A stretch of DNA of 42,183 bases, from contig JAQGHX010000007.1 of the NCBI GenBank assembly GCA_028288745.1, forward strand, positions 1-42,183. The letters are read 5' to 3'. Below are positions 7,358 through 17,152 of the stretch, piece by piece. The stretch's first letter is position 1. The number at the start of each line of letters is the position of its first letter. The DNA comes from Roseomonas sp. (GTDB lineage: Bacteria; Pseudomonadota; Alphaproteobacteria; Acetobacterales; Acetobacteraceae). The notes beneath the pieces are model-generated. The model was not told the origin of the DNA and did no database searches. It worked only from the letters and a program-made list of their open reading frames with translations. The translations under genes were made by a program, and so were the position numbers.

Positions 7358-8833
7358 ATGCCCACTCCCCAGAACCTTCGTCGCCCGCTCGTGCTGGCTT
7401 CCGTCATGGCCGCCATGTTCATGATCGCGATCGAGGCCACCATCGTCTCCACCGCCATGCCGCAGATCGCCGGCCAGCTTGGGGACCTGCACCTCTATTC
7501 CTGGGTGTTCTCCGCCTTCCTGCTGACCCAGACCGCAACGACCGTGGTGTTCGGCAAGCTCGCCGACCTGTATGGCCGCAAGCCGGTCATGCTGGTGGGA
7601 ATCGCGGTCTTCCTCGTGGGCTCGGTCCTGTGCGGGCTCGCATGGTCGATGCCCTCGCTGATCGTTTTCCGGCTGTTGCAGGGGATCGGGGCGGGCGCCA
7701 TCCAGCCCGTCTGCCTCACCGTCGTCGGCGATCTCTATTCGGCGCAGGAGCGCGGCAAGATCCAGGGCTACCTGGCCAGCGTCTGGGGCATTTCCTCTGT
7801 CTTCGGGCCGCTCGCCGGCGGGTTGATCATTCAGGACCTGAACTGGGCCTGGATCTTCTGGATCAACGTGCCGATCGGCATCGCCGCCGCCGCCGGCTTC
7901 ATCGCCTTCCTGCATGAGGGCGTGCTGAAGGAGGCCCGCAGCGTCGACGTGACGGGCGCCGCGCTGTTCGCGGTCACGGTCGCCTCCCTCATGGTCGCGA
8001 TCACGGAGGCCGGCACCTCCAGCGGCCGCACCGTGCTGGCCTGGTCCGCCCTGTGCGCCGTCAGCGCCATCCTGTTCGTGCTGCAGGAACGGCGCGCGCG
8101 CGACCCCATGCTGGCCTTCGGGCTGTGGGCCCGCCGGCCCATCGCGACCGCCAACGCCGCCACGCTGCTGAGCGGCATGGCCGTGATAGGGCTGACCACC
8201 TTCCTGCCCATGTATGTCCAGGCGGTGCTGAATGAATCCGCCCTGGTGGCCGGCTTCGCGCTGACCATGATGGTGCTGGGCTGGCCCATCGGCGCCACCA
8301 CCGCCGCCAAGAACTTCGCCCGCTTCGGCCTGCGGTCCACGCTGCTGTTCGGTGCGGCGCTGTTGCCGCTGGGGGCGCTGGCCTTCGTGGTGATGGGACC
8401 GCAGAGTTCGCCCCTGCTGGCGGGGCTGGGCTCGATCGTCATGGGGCTGGGCATGGGGTTCCTGAGCACCTCCGCCATCGTCATCATCCAGGACAGCGTG
8501 GGTTGGGAGGAGCGAGGTTCGGCCACGGCCTCCAATGTGTTCTCGCGCAACCTCGGCAGCACCCTGGGCGCGACGGTGCTGGGCAGCGTCCTTAACCTCA
8601 GCCTGTCCCATGCGGGCGCAGGCACGGCCGCGGTGGATTTCGACCGCATCCGCCAGTTGCTCGATCACCCCGGCAGCCTCCCCGGTGATGCCGGGGTGCG
8701 GCTGGTGCTGGGCCAGTCGCTGCACTTCACCTTTCTGTCGGTCTTCCTGATCGCCGTGGCGACGCTTCTGGTCGCGACCCTGGTGCCGGCCGTCGCCTTC
8801 GCGCGGCGCGCCCGCCACGCCCCGGGGGAATAG
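7358..8833 (+). CDS. MFS transporter, DHA2 (14-helix) drug:H+ antiporter type
   Basis: This 491-residue integral membrane protein shows the DHA2/EmrB-QacA pattern. Helix 1 carries the family motif IEATIVSTAMPQIAGQL, loop 2-3 carries motif A as GKLADLYGRKPVML, and helix 5 carries motif C as GISSVFGPLAGGLI. LNWAWIFWINVPIG follows. Length and hydrophobic segments fit 14 helices. Family members export lipophilic cations, dyes or antibiotics using the proton gradient. No TetR- or MarR-type regulator and no EmrA-like adaptor lies next to it, so the natural substrate is open. A short GC palindrome follows the stop. Confidence 0.9.
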   Translation: MPTPQNLRRPLVLASVMAAMFMIAIEATIVSTAMPQIAGQLGDLHLYSWVFSAFLLTQTATTVVFGKLADLYGRKPVMLVGIAVFLVGSVLCGLAWSMPSLIVFRLLQGIGAGAIQPVCLTVVGDLYSAQERGKIQGYLASVWGISSVFGPLAGGLIIQDLNWAWIFWINVPIGIAAAAGFIAFLHEGVLKEARSVDVTGAALFAVTVASLMVAITEAGTSSGRTVLAWSALCAVSAILFVLQERRARDPMLAFGLWARRPIATANAATLLSGMAVIGLTTFLPMYVQAVLNESALVAGFALTMMVLGWPIGATTAAKNFARFGLRSTLLFGAALLPLGALAFVVMGPQSSPLLAGLGSIVMGLGMGFLSTSAIVIIQDSVGWEERGSATASNVFSRNLGSTLGATVLGSVLNLSLSHAGAGTAAVDFDRIRQLLDHPGSLPGDAGVRLVLGQSLHFTFLSVFLIAVATLLVATLVPAVAFARRARHAPGE

Positions 8834-8851
8834 CCCGCCCCCGGCCGGCCA

Positions 8852-8866
8852 AGGCCGCCGCGGCCT
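8852..8866 (+). terminator. Short GC hairpin after the MFS gene
   Basis: AGGCCGC-C-GCGGCCT is a perfect 15-bp palindrome 18 bp after the stop. There is no T-tract and the loop is a single base, so a terminator role is weakly supported. Confidence 0.3.
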
Positions 8867-8994
8867 GGGCCTTAACATACGCCGGCGCGGCCACCCGGAG
8901 CAGGCCGCGCCGAGAAGGGTGACGGCCGCCGAGGCGGCGGCAGGGCGGTCTCCCCGGCCGCGTGTGAGGCGGCAGGTCCGCTGTAAAATGCTGT

Positions 8995-9007
8995 CTGAAA
9001 CATTCAG
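8995..9007. promoter_or_regulatory. Inverted repeat upstream of the Pot-type ABC operon
   Basis: CTGAA-ACA-TTCAG is a perfect 5-3-5 inverted repeat 65 bp before the binding-protein start, in a locally AT-richer stretch likely to contain the operon promoter. No regulator gene is adjacent, so the binding factor is unknown. Confidence 0.35.
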
Positions 9008-9071
9008 TTGTGTGACTACCCGACAACAGGCATGTTCCCGGCCAAGTAAAAAACGAGACAAGGGAATTTCC

Positions 9072-10292
9072 ATGACTGATCATACATCCCGCGCCGCGCC
9101 CGAGGTTGGCGGCGTGACCCGCAGAGCCGCTGTCCTGGCCGGCGCCGCCGCCCTGGCGCTGCCCGTCCTCGGGCGGTCCGCGCGTGCGGCCTCCCCCGCC
9201 CTGTCTGGCCGCGCCGTTACGCTGGGCATTATCGATGTCGCCGGCGGCCTCGCGCTGACGCAGAAGATCTTCGATAATTATAGTGCCGCTCACGCGGACC
9301 GCGTGGCGCGCTTCGCCATCAGCCGCGCCCCGGCGCCTGAACTGGCGGGCAAGGTGCGGGCCATGCAGCGTGCCAGTCGGCTGGATGTCGATATCATCCT
9401 GACCGGCAATGACGGCCTCGCCGCCGGGCTTGAAATGGATCTGTGGGAAGACATCAGCCGCTTCAACGACCCCGCCTTGGACCTCGAAACGCTGTATGAG
9501 GGCGGCGCCCGCAAGATGGCGGACATGGCACGCGGCTGCGGCATGCTGACCTCCTATTCCCAGTCGGGGCCCCTGCTGCAATACGCGCCCTCGCGCGTCA
9601 GCGCGCCGCCCACCAGCGCGCAGGCGCTGCTGGAATGGGCCAAAGCCCACCCCAATCGCATGATCTATCCGCGCCCGTCCAATTCCGGCCCGGCGCGCAT
9701 CTTCATGATGGGCCTGCCCTACCTGCTGGGCGATGCCGACCCGAAGGAGCCGGTGAAGGGCTGGGAGAAGACCTGGGCCTACCTCGCGGAACTCGGCCAG
9801 TATATCGAGTACTATCCCTCCGGCACCGCCGCGATGCTGCGGGAATTCGGCCAGGGCGGGCGCGATATCGTGGCATCGACCATGGGGTGGGACATCAACC
9901 CGCGCGTGCTCGGCGTCACGCCGCGCGATTCCGCCATCTCGGTCATGGAGGGGTTCCATTTCGTGGCGGACGGCCATTACGCGGTGATCCCGAAGGGCCT
10001 GCCGCAGGACCGCCTGGCCGCGGCGCTGGACGTGCTGCGCTTCATGATGGTGCCGGAGCAGCAGGCCTTCACTTATGACGAGGGCTACCTCTTTCCTGGT
10101 CCCGCCCGGAAGGGCGTCACCCTGGACATGGCGCCGGAAGCCAGCCGCAAGGTCATCCAGGAATACGGCCGTCCGCTTTATGACAAGCTCATCGCCGTGA
10201 CCCCGACCGAAGCGCCGCTGGACCCGAAGGCACTTGTCGCCGCCTTCCGTCGGTGGGACGAACAGGTCGGTTCCAAGAAGACGGCGCCCTGA
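9072..10292 (+). CDS. ABC transporter solute-binding protein, Tat-type signal, first gene of importer operon
   Basis: The 406-residue protein starts at ATG 9072 behind AAGGGA. The signal sequence contains VTRRAAVLAGAAALALPVLG, a twin-arginine pattern, and is cut near ARA-ASP. The mature part is a type 1/Pot-like periplasmic binding protein (APELAGKVRAMQRASRLDVD, ILTGNDGLAAGL, YPRPSNSGPARIFMMGLPYL). It is a strong paralogue of the partial gene at the window start. ATPase and permease genes follow at once, so it is the receptor of that importer. Pot-like systems import polyamines, aminoethylphosphonate, iron or related small ligands; the ligand here is not readable from sequence. Confidence 0.9.
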   Translation: MTDHTSRAAPEVGGVTRRAAVLAGAAALALPVLGRSARAASPALSGRAVTLGIIDVAGGLALTQKIFDNYSAAHADRVARFAISRAPAPELAGKVRAMQRASRLDVDIILTGNDGLAAGLEMDLWEDISRFNDPALDLETLYEGGARKMADMARGCGMLTSYSQSGPLLQYAPSRVSAPPTSAQALLEWAKAHPNRMIYPRPSNSGPARIFMMGLPYLLGDADPKEPVKGWEKTWAYLAELGQYIEYYPSGTAAMLREFGQGGRDIVASTMGWDINPRVLGVTPRDSAISVMEGFHFVADGHYAVIPKGLPQDRLAAALDVLRFMMVPEQQAFTYDEGYLFPGPARKGVTLDMAPEASRKVIQEYGRPLYDKLIAVTPTEAPLDPKALVAAFRRWDEQVGSKKTAP

Positions 10293-10318
10293 TTTAACAG
10301 GCACGCCGATACGAGGTC

Positions 10319-11376
<1,058 letters not shown>

Positions 11377-11380
<4 letters not shown>

Positions 11381-12303
11381 GCGGCGCCGTTCACAACGCG
11401 GCCTCCCCGCCCTCCGCGGCGCCGCCCCGGACAGCCCGCGCCGACGACGCGCGCGCGGCGGGGCGGGACCTGCGGCCGCTGCTGGTGCTGCCGGGCCTGG
11501 CGGTGGTGGTGGCGCTGTTCCTGTACCCCTTCCTCTACGGGTTGTTCCTGTCCTTCGAGCCGCTGGAAGGCGGCGCACTCGCGAACTACATCCGCTTCTT
11601 CAGCGAAAACCGGCTCTACGGCACCATCGGCACGACGCTGTGGCTGTCGCTGCCGATCACGGTGCTGAATGTCGGGCTGGCGTTGCCGGTGGCCTATGCC
11701 TTGCGCGTGCCCTCCACCTCGCAGCGGATCATCACCACCATCCTGGTGGTACCCATCACGCTGGGCACCGTGCTGGCGGCGCAGGGGCTGCTCTCCTACC
11801 TCTCGCCGCAGGGCTGGATGAACCGCGCGCTGCTCGACCTCGGCCTGATCGTCGAGCCCATCCGCCTGCTGCACAAGCCGGCGGCGGTCGTCATCTCGCT
11901 GGTCATCACCGGCTTTCCCTTCGCCTTCCTGATGATGCTCTCCTACGTCACCGGCATTGACCCGACGCTGGCGCGGGCGGCGGCAACGCTGGGCGCGCCG
12001 GCGCACCGGCAGTTCTTCCGCATCTACCTGCCGCTGCTGGCGCCGGGCATCGCCATCACCTTCGCGCTGTGCTTCGTGCAGGCTTTCGCGGTCTTTCCCT
12101 CCGCGGTCATGCTGGGGGCGCCGGCGGGGCCCACACGCGTGATCTCCATCGCCGCCTACGAGGCGGCCTTCGAGGATTACGACTACTCCATGGCCTCGGC
12201 CATCGCCTTGATCATGGGAGCGGTGCAACTGGGCGTCGTCGCTTTCGTGCTTGGCTTGCGCAACCTGGCCTATCGCGGCCCCGTGGCTTCCGGAAAGGGC
12301 TGA
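11377..12303 (+). CDS. ABC importer permease 1, PotB-like
   Basis: This 308-residue membrane protein has a proline/alanine-rich cytoplasmic N-terminus of about 30 residues and six predicted helices (first LLVLPGLAVVVALFLYPFLY). The ATPase-docking EAA-type loop is at ARAAATLGAPAHRQFFRIYL. The start overlaps the ATPase stop by four bases. It forms the heterodimeric channel with the next gene. Confidence 0.93.
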
Positions 12304-12307
12304 GGCG

Positions 12308-13153
12308 ATGAAAAGCATGACGGCTTCCCCCATCGCCCAACGCGCCTGGAACCTGGCGCTGGGCACCATGATGGTGTTCTTTCTACTCAACATTCTGGCC
12401 GTCATCGCGGTGGTGGCCATCAATTCACTCGGCCGCCGCTGGTTTGGCGGCTGGCTGCCGGACGGCTTCACCCTGGGCTGGTACGCGGCCGCCTGGGGGG
12501 AGTTCCAGCTTTCCTCGGTGCTGATGGTGACGGCGCAGGTGGCGGGGGCCGTGGTGGTGCTCTCGCTGCTGGTGGGCGTGCCGGCGGCCTATGCGATGGC
12601 GCGGCTGCGCTTTCCCGGCAAGCGGCTGGCGCTGCTGGCCTTCCTGTTGCCGCTGCTGGTGCCGCCCATCACCTACGGCATCCCGCTGGCGACCGTGCTG
12701 TATCAGCTGGGGCTGGGCGGCACGATCTGGGGCGTGATCCTGGCCAACCTGGTGCCGGCGGCGCCCTTCGTGGTGCTGGTGATGACGCCTTTCGTGGAGC
12801 AGATCGACGTCAAGCTGGAGGATGCGGCGCGGGTCTTCGGTGCCGGCACCATGACCATCTTCCGCCGCATCCTGGTGCCGTTGCTGCTGCCGGGCATGCT
12901 CTCGGCGGGGCTGCTGGTGCTGATGCGCACGCTCTCGATGTTCGAGCTGACCTTCCTGACCGCCGGCGCAGACAGCCAGACCCTGGTGGTCGCGCTGTAC
13001 TACGCCGTCTTCGCCGCCGGCGTGCGGGCCCCGCAATCGATCGACGCCATGGCCGTGATCTACATGGCGACGACGCTGATCTGGCTGCTGCTGGCCCTGC
13101 GCTTCGTCGACCCGACCCAGATGGTGGGTCGCGTCAAAGCCCAGCGGGCCTGA
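12308..13153 (+). CDS. ABC importer permease 2, PotC-like
   Basis: This 281-residue permease starts at ATG 12308, four bases after the previous stop. Hydrophobic segments match six helices (MMVFFLLNILAVIAVVAINS first), and the EAA loop is EDAARVFGAGTMTIFRRILV. It completes the Pot-type importer: receptor, ATPase and two permeases in one direction with almost no spacing. A strong hairpin lies just after the stop. Confidence 0.93.
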   Translation: MKSMTASPIAQRAWNLALGTMMVFFLLNILAVIAVVAINSLGRRWFGGWLPDGFTLGWYAAAWGEFQLSSVLMVTAQVAGAVVVLSLLVGVPAAYAMARLRFPGKRLALLAFLLPLLVPPITYGIPLATVLYQLGLGGTIWGVILANLVPAAPFVVLVMTPFVEQIDVKLEDAARVFGAGTMTIFRRILVPLLLPGMLSAGLLVLMRTLSMFELTFLTAGADSQTLVVALYYAVFAAGVRAPQSIDAMAVIYMATTLIWLLLALRFVDPTQMVGRVKAQRA

Positions 13154-13536
13154 ACGGCGCCGGGGCCCTCGCGGGCCCCGGCAGCCTCCGGTCCGCCGCA
13201 CCGCTTCATGGTGCGGCCGGTATCCCTCGTTCCATCATTTCCCCTTCCGTCGTGGCGGCCCTGGCCGGGGCCGGGTTGCGGGGCCGCCTGACCCGCCACA
13301 TCTCGGCGAGGCGCAGCGTGCGGCGGCCCTGGTGCGGCAGCCGGAGTGCTGACCCTGGACAAAGGACGGGTCACCCATCAGGCGGTCGCCGGGGCGGCCC
13401 ATCCGCGCCAGCGTGGCGGCCAGGCGCTCGCCGCGCCGGAAGCTTCCCTGCTCGCCCACGTCGGGGTAGGGCAGGGGCAAGCCCTGGCCGGCCGGCGCCG
13501 GCCTGATCCATCATGCCTGACCGAAAGGCCGCCACC
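13154..13536. other. Intergenic region after the ABC operon
   Basis: About 380 bp hold two hairpins at the left end and no gene I can identify. The minus strand has an open frame at about 13235-13480 reading YPDVGEQGSFRRGERLAATL, which looks protein-like but matches no family I recognise. It could be a gene remnant. Confidence 0.4.
13159..13217 (+). terminator. Two tandem hairpins after the Pot-type operon
   Basis: The first is a perfect 10-bp stem, GCCGGGGCCC (13159-13168) with GGGCCCCGGC (13173-13182) and a 4-nt loop. The second is a perfect 8-bp stem, GCCGCACC (13195-13202) with GGTGCGGC (13210-13217). Neither has a clear T-tract, but their position right behind the last permease fits transcription termination or 3'-end protection. 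Confidence 0.5.
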
Positions 13537-14490
13537 ATGCATCGCCGTACCCTGGGCAAGCTGAGCGCCGCCCTGCTGCTGACCACCCCGGCCGTGGCGC
13601 GGGCCGCCGAGGGCGATGTGGTGCGCATCGGCTGGCTGCGCGGGCCCAATGACATCACCCTGGGCAAGGCGCGCGGCACGATCGAGAAGGCCCTCGCCGA
13701 GCAGGGCGCGAAGGTGGAATGGGCCGGGCCCTTCGCCGCCGCCGCGCCGGCGCTGGAGGCGCTGAACGGTGGCAGTATCGACATCACCGCCGGCAGTTCC
13801 ACCGCCTGCATCACCGGGCTGGCGGCGGGCGTTCCCATGCTGATCTTCGCCTACCAGAAGATGTCGGCCGGGGCCGAGGGCATCCTGGTCAAGCAGGATG
13901 CGCCCATCCGCAGTCTGCACGACCTTGCCGGCCGCAGCGTGGCGGTGAACCGCGGCGGCACCGGCGAATACCTGCTGATGCGGGCGCTGGAGCGCAACGG
14001 CGTCGACGCCGCCAGCGTGAAACGCATCTACCTGAGCCCCAGCGACAGTGGCGCCGCCTTTACCCAGGGGCATGTCGATGCGTGGTCCACCTGGGACCCC
14101 TTCATCTCCATCGCGCTCAAGACCTACGCGGCGCGCGTCCTGGCCGATGGCGCGGCGATCGGCTCGGACAATGCCGTCACGCTGATGGCCAGCCGTGCCT
14201 TCGCGGAACGCAAGCGCGCCCTGCTGCAGGTGATCTACGCCACCGCCATGGCGGACAATGCCTGGTCCCTTGCGAACAAGCCGGAGGCCGGCGCGATCTG
14301 GGCGCGGGCGATGAACATCCCGGTGAGCTTCGGCCCCGAAATCGGCGAGAACAACGCGGTGCCGACGCGGGGCGTGACGGATGCTGACATCGCGCAGATC
14401 TCGCAGATCGCGGATTGGTACGTCTCCAGCAAGATCGTGCCGCGCCGTCCGGATATCAGCGCCGGAATCATCAAGCTGGGCGCCGCCTGA
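13537..14490 (+). CDS. SsuA/NMT1-like ABC solute-binding protein, orphan
   Basis: This is a 317-residue periplasmic binding protein of the aliphatic sulfonate/nitrate/taurine/pyrimidine-precursor type. After the signal (MHRRTLGKLSAALLLTTPAV, cut near ARA-AEG) come VVRIGWLRGPNDITLGKARG, LEALNGGSIDITAGSSTACI, SLHDLAGRSVAVNRGGTGEY, then GAAFTQGHVDAWSTWDPF. ATG 13537 has AAAGG eight bases upstream; ATG 13513 in the same frame has no ribosome site. No ATPase or permease gene is next to it. The next gene is thiM on the other strand, and a thiamine-precursor ligand is conceivable, but the sequence looks more SsuA-like than ThiY-like. Confidence 0.85.
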   Translation: MHRRTLGKLSAALLLTTPAVARAAEGDVVRIGWLRGPNDITLGKARGTIEKALAEQGAKVEWAGPFAAAAPALEALNGGSIDITAGSSTACITGLAAGVPMLIFAYQKMSAGAEGILVKQDAPIRSLHDLAGRSVAVNRGGTGEYLLMRALERNGVDAASVKRIYLSPSDSGAAFTQGHVDAWSTWDPFISIALKTYAARVLADGAAIGSDNAVTLMASRAFAERKRALLQVIYATAMADNAWSLANKPEAGAIWARAMNIPVSFGPEIGENNAVPTRGVTDADIAQISQIADWYVSSKIVPRRPDISAGIIKLGAA

Positions 14491-14506
14491 CGCGGCACAA
14501 GCGCTC

Positions 14507-15304
14507 TCAGGCCGGCGTGACGCGGGCCCCGGCGGCGAGCGCCGCATCGTCGGTCAGCGCAAGCCGGTCGAGCAATGCTACCTGGAAGCTGGCGGGGCCC
14601 GCCGCTTCCGCCGCCGCATGTTCGGCCGCCACGCCCAGCAGCACCAGGCCGGCAAGGGCGGCCTCCATCGGCGGCAGGCCGGCGCCCAGGAAGGCGCCGA
14701 TCAGCGCCGTGGCGGTGCAGCCCGTGCCGGTGACGCGGGTGAGCAGCGCATGGCCATTGGCCACGGCCATCATCCGCGCGCCATCCGTGACGTAGTCCAC
14801 CGCCCCCGTCACCGCCACCACCGTGCCAAGGCGGCGAGCGAGGCCGCGTGCCGCATCGCGGGCGGCCTCGGCCGCATGGACGCTATCCACGCCGCGCGAG
14901 CCGGCGGTCTGCCCGGCCAGGGCCAGGATCTCGGACGCATTGCCCCGCACCACCGCTGGCCGTTGCGCGGCCAGCACCTGGGCGGTCTCCAGCCGGAAGC
15001 CGGTGGCGCCGGCCGCGACCGGGTCCAGGATCCAGGGCACCCCCGCCTCGGCGGCCGCAGCGGCGGCGCGATGCATGGCAACCCGCCGCGGCGCCGTCAG
15101 CGTGCCGATATTGACCACCAGCGCCGCGGCCCGCCGGACGAATTCGGCGACTTCCTCCTCCGCCTCGACCATGGCGGGGGAGGCGCCGACAGCCAGCAGC
15201 GCATTCGCCGTCAGGTTCGCCACCACGTAATTGGTGATGTTGTGCACCAGGGGCGCCGCCGCGCGCAGCCGCGCGATGACATCGGAACCATCGAACCCGG
15301 GCAT
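14507..15304 (-). CDS. thiM: Hydroxyethylthiazole kinase
   Basis: The 265-residue protein phosphorylates 4-methyl-5-(2-hydroxyethyl)thiazole for thiamine salvage. Family motifs are PLVHNITNYVVANLTANALL near 18-37, ASPAM with acidic EAEEEV, VVNIGTL, WILDPVAAGAT, VRGNASEI and the active-site loop VTGTGCTATAL with C196. Start at ATG 15304 has GAGGAG upstream. The frame is open well beyond this, but homology begins here. It is alone: no thiD or thiE nearby, and no TPP riboswitch elements in the short region upstream. Confidence 0.95.
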   Translation of the reverse strand: MPGFDGSDVIARLRAAAPLVHNITNYVVANLTANALLAVGASPAMVEAEEEVAEFVRRAAALVVNIGTLTAPRRVAMHRAAAAAAEAGVPWILDPVAAGATGFRLETAQVLAAQRPAVVRGNASEILALAGQTAGSRGVDSVHAAEAARDAARGLARRLGTVVAVTGAVDYVTDGARMMAVANGHALLTRVTGTGCTATALIGAFLGAGLPPMEAALAGLVLLGVAAEHAAAEAAGPASFQVALLDRLALTDDAALAAGARVTPA

Positions 15305-15404
15305 TCCATTCTCCTCGCCATCGCGCACCGCCGCGCACTGGGGACGGTGCGGCCGGGGGGGCCATAGCCCGTGGCGCGGTTCAGGAACAGGGCCGGGCGG
15401 CGCT

Positions 15405-17069
15405 CTAGATCTCGCTGCGGCGGAGCAGGTAGTCCAGGCCGCCGACGCGGAACCAGCGGTAGCCATAGGGTTCCAGCAGCATCCTGTGCCGCCCCTTCGC
15501 GTCCGGGCGGCTGTGGTCATCCGACAGCAGGTTGACCAGCAGCCCGTCATGCGAGCCGGACGCTCCAGGGTCGATATGCACTTCGCGCGCCTCGGGACAT
15601 AAATTGTGGACGACCAGCACCGAGTTTTCCCGCCAGTCGTAGCGCAGCGCCAGCACCGCCGGCGTGCCGGTGGCGACAATGTCGAAATCGCCCCAGCCGA
15701 TCTCCGGCAATTCCTTGCGCATACGGATCAGCCGTTCGGTCCAGTTCAGCAGCGAGCCCGGGTCGCGGCGCTGCCGCGCGACATTGACATGCTCGAACCC
15801 ATAGGCCCCGCCGGAGATCACCGGCTTGGCGGGCGTGTCGCTCTTGGTGAAGCCGCCATGTGGCTCATCGGACCATTGCATCGGCGTGCGGGCGCATTCG
15901 CGCTCCGGCAGGCTCAGGTCGTCACCCATGCCGATCTCGTCGCCGTAGCGGAAGACGGGCGTACCGGGCAGCGTCATCATCAGGCTGGTGGCGAGTTCCA
16001 GCCGCCGGCGGTCGCCCTGCATCATAGGCGCCAGCCGCCGGCGGATGCCACGGTCATAGAGCTGCATCGACTTGTCCGGGCCGAAGGCATCGAACACCGC
16101 CTTCTGCTGTGGCCTGGTCAGCCGCCCGAGGTCGAGTTCGTCGTGGTTGCGCAGGAACAAGCCCCATTGCCCGGTGGCGGGGCGCGGCCGGGTGGCCTTC
16201 AGCGCCTTGGCGAGCGGCCGCGTGTCGCTGCTGGCCAGGGCATAAAACAGCGTCTGGTTGACCTGGAAATTGAACATCATGTGCATGCGGTCGCCGTCAT
16301 GGCCGAAATATTCCATGTCGGTCTTGGGCAGCACATTGGCCTCGGCGAGGATGATGGCATCGCCACGGCGCCATTGCAGGAATTCGCGGAAGGTCCGCAG
16401 CATGTCGTATTGCTCGACCGGTGCGGTTACATCCGCGCCCTTTGTCGCGATGACGAAGGGTACCGCGTCCATACGGAAACCGGAAACACCCAGTTCCAGC
16501 CAGAAACCCATCACCTTGAGAATTTCTGCCTGCACATGCGGGTTGGTGGTATTGAGGTCCGGCTGGAATTCATAGAAGCGGTGGAAATACCAGGCCTTTG
16601 CGGTTGAATCCCGCGTCCAGGTCGATTCCTGCACGCCGGGGAAGACCACGCCCTGATCGGCATTGGCGGGCTTTCTTTTGGCCCAGACATACCAGTCGCG
16701 ATAGCGCGATTCCGGGTTGGTACGCGCTTCCAGGAACCAGGGATGCTGGTCCGACGTATGGTTAACCACGAGATCGATGATCACCCGGATGCCGCGCTGG
16801 TGGCAACCATGGGTGAACTCGACGAAGTCGCCCAAAGTGCCGTAGCGCGGATCGACGCCGTAGTAATCGCTGATGTCGTAACCGTTGTCGCGCCCCGGCG
16901 AGGGCTGGAACGGCATCAGCCAGATGGTGGTGACGCCGAGCCCCTGGATATAATCCAGCCGGCGCGTCAGTCCCTCGAAATCGCCGACGCCATCGCCGTT
17001 CGCGTCCATGTAGGTGCCGACGGACAGGCAGTAGACGATGGCGTTCTTGTACCAGAGGTCGTTGATCAT
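15405..17069 (-). CDS. GH13 alpha-amylase-superfamily enzyme, trehalose synthase-like
   Basis: This 554-residue GH13 enzyme has the three catalytic residues in place: nucleophile D201 in GFRMDAVP, acid/base E243 in ILAEANV and transition-state stabiliser D310 in LRNHDELD. The N-terminal stretch (LWYKNAIVYCLSVGTYMDAN, then LMPFQPSPGRDNGYDISDYY) is closest to TreS-type maltose/trehalose interconverting enzymes, though alpha-glucosidase activity cannot be excluded. No fused maltokinase is present. ATG 17069 is preferred over the in-frame GTG at 17090 because homology begins here and GAGGC precedes it. It is divergent from a second GH13 gene across 83 bp, so both probably serve alpha-glucoside or trehalose use. 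Confidence 0.88.
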   Translation of the reverse strand: MINDLWYKNAIVYCLSVGTYMDANGDGVGDFEGLTRRLDYIQGLGVTTIWLMPFQPSPGRDNGYDISDYYGVDPRYGTLGDFVEFTHGCHQRGIRVIIDLVVNHTSDQHPWFLEARTNPESRYRDWYVWAKRKPANADQGVVFPGVQESTWTRDSTAKAWYFHRFYEFQPDLNTTNPHVQAEILKVMGFWLELGVSGFRMDAVPFVIATKGADVTAPVEQYDMLRTFREFLQWRRGDAIILAEANVLPKTDMEYFGHDGDRMHMMFNFQVNQTLFYALASSDTRPLAKALKATRPRPATGQWGLFLRNHDELDLGRLTRPQQKAVFDAFGPDKSMQLYDRGIRRRLAPMMQGDRRRLELATSLMMTLPGTPVFRYGDEIGMGDDLSLPERECARTPMQWSDEPHGGFTKSDTPAKPVISGGAYGFEHVNVARQRRDPGSLLNWTERLIRMRKELPEIGWGDFDIVATGTPAVLALRYDWRENSVLVVHNLCPEAREVHIDPGASGSHDGLLVNLLSDDHSRPDAKGRHRMLLEPYGYRWFRVGGLDYLLRRSEI

Positions 17070-17078
17070 CGGTGCCTC

Positions 17079-17090
17079 GTGCCGCGGCAC
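17079..17090. promoter_or_regulatory. 12-bp palindrome between divergent GH13 genes
   Basis: GTGCCGCGGCAC is perfectly self-complementary and lies ten bases from the trehalose synthase-like start in an 83-bp divergent promoter region, which also has TATAAA at 17121-17126. It may be an operator for a regulator encoded elsewhere, but a chance GC palindrome is possible. Confidence 0.3.
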
Positions 17091-17152
17091 CGGACCGGAA
17101 CCGCCCTGCCATGCCCGCGTTATAAATCCTCCTGGTGGAAAAGGTTACCGGA

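Noticed and set aside
7223-9073. Long minus-strand open frame of about 616 codons opposite the MFS gene
   Set aside because: It is antisense to a clear MFS transporter and rich in G, A, Q, H and R, as expected from the complement of GC-rich coding DNA.
8727-10304. Minus-strand open frame of 525 codons opposite the solute-binding protein
   Set aside because: Shadow of the binding-protein gene; low-complexity composition and no domain.
15305-15404. TPP riboswitch upstream of thiM
   Set aside because: The short leader lacks the conserved CUGAGA-type elements and is too small for the aptamer.
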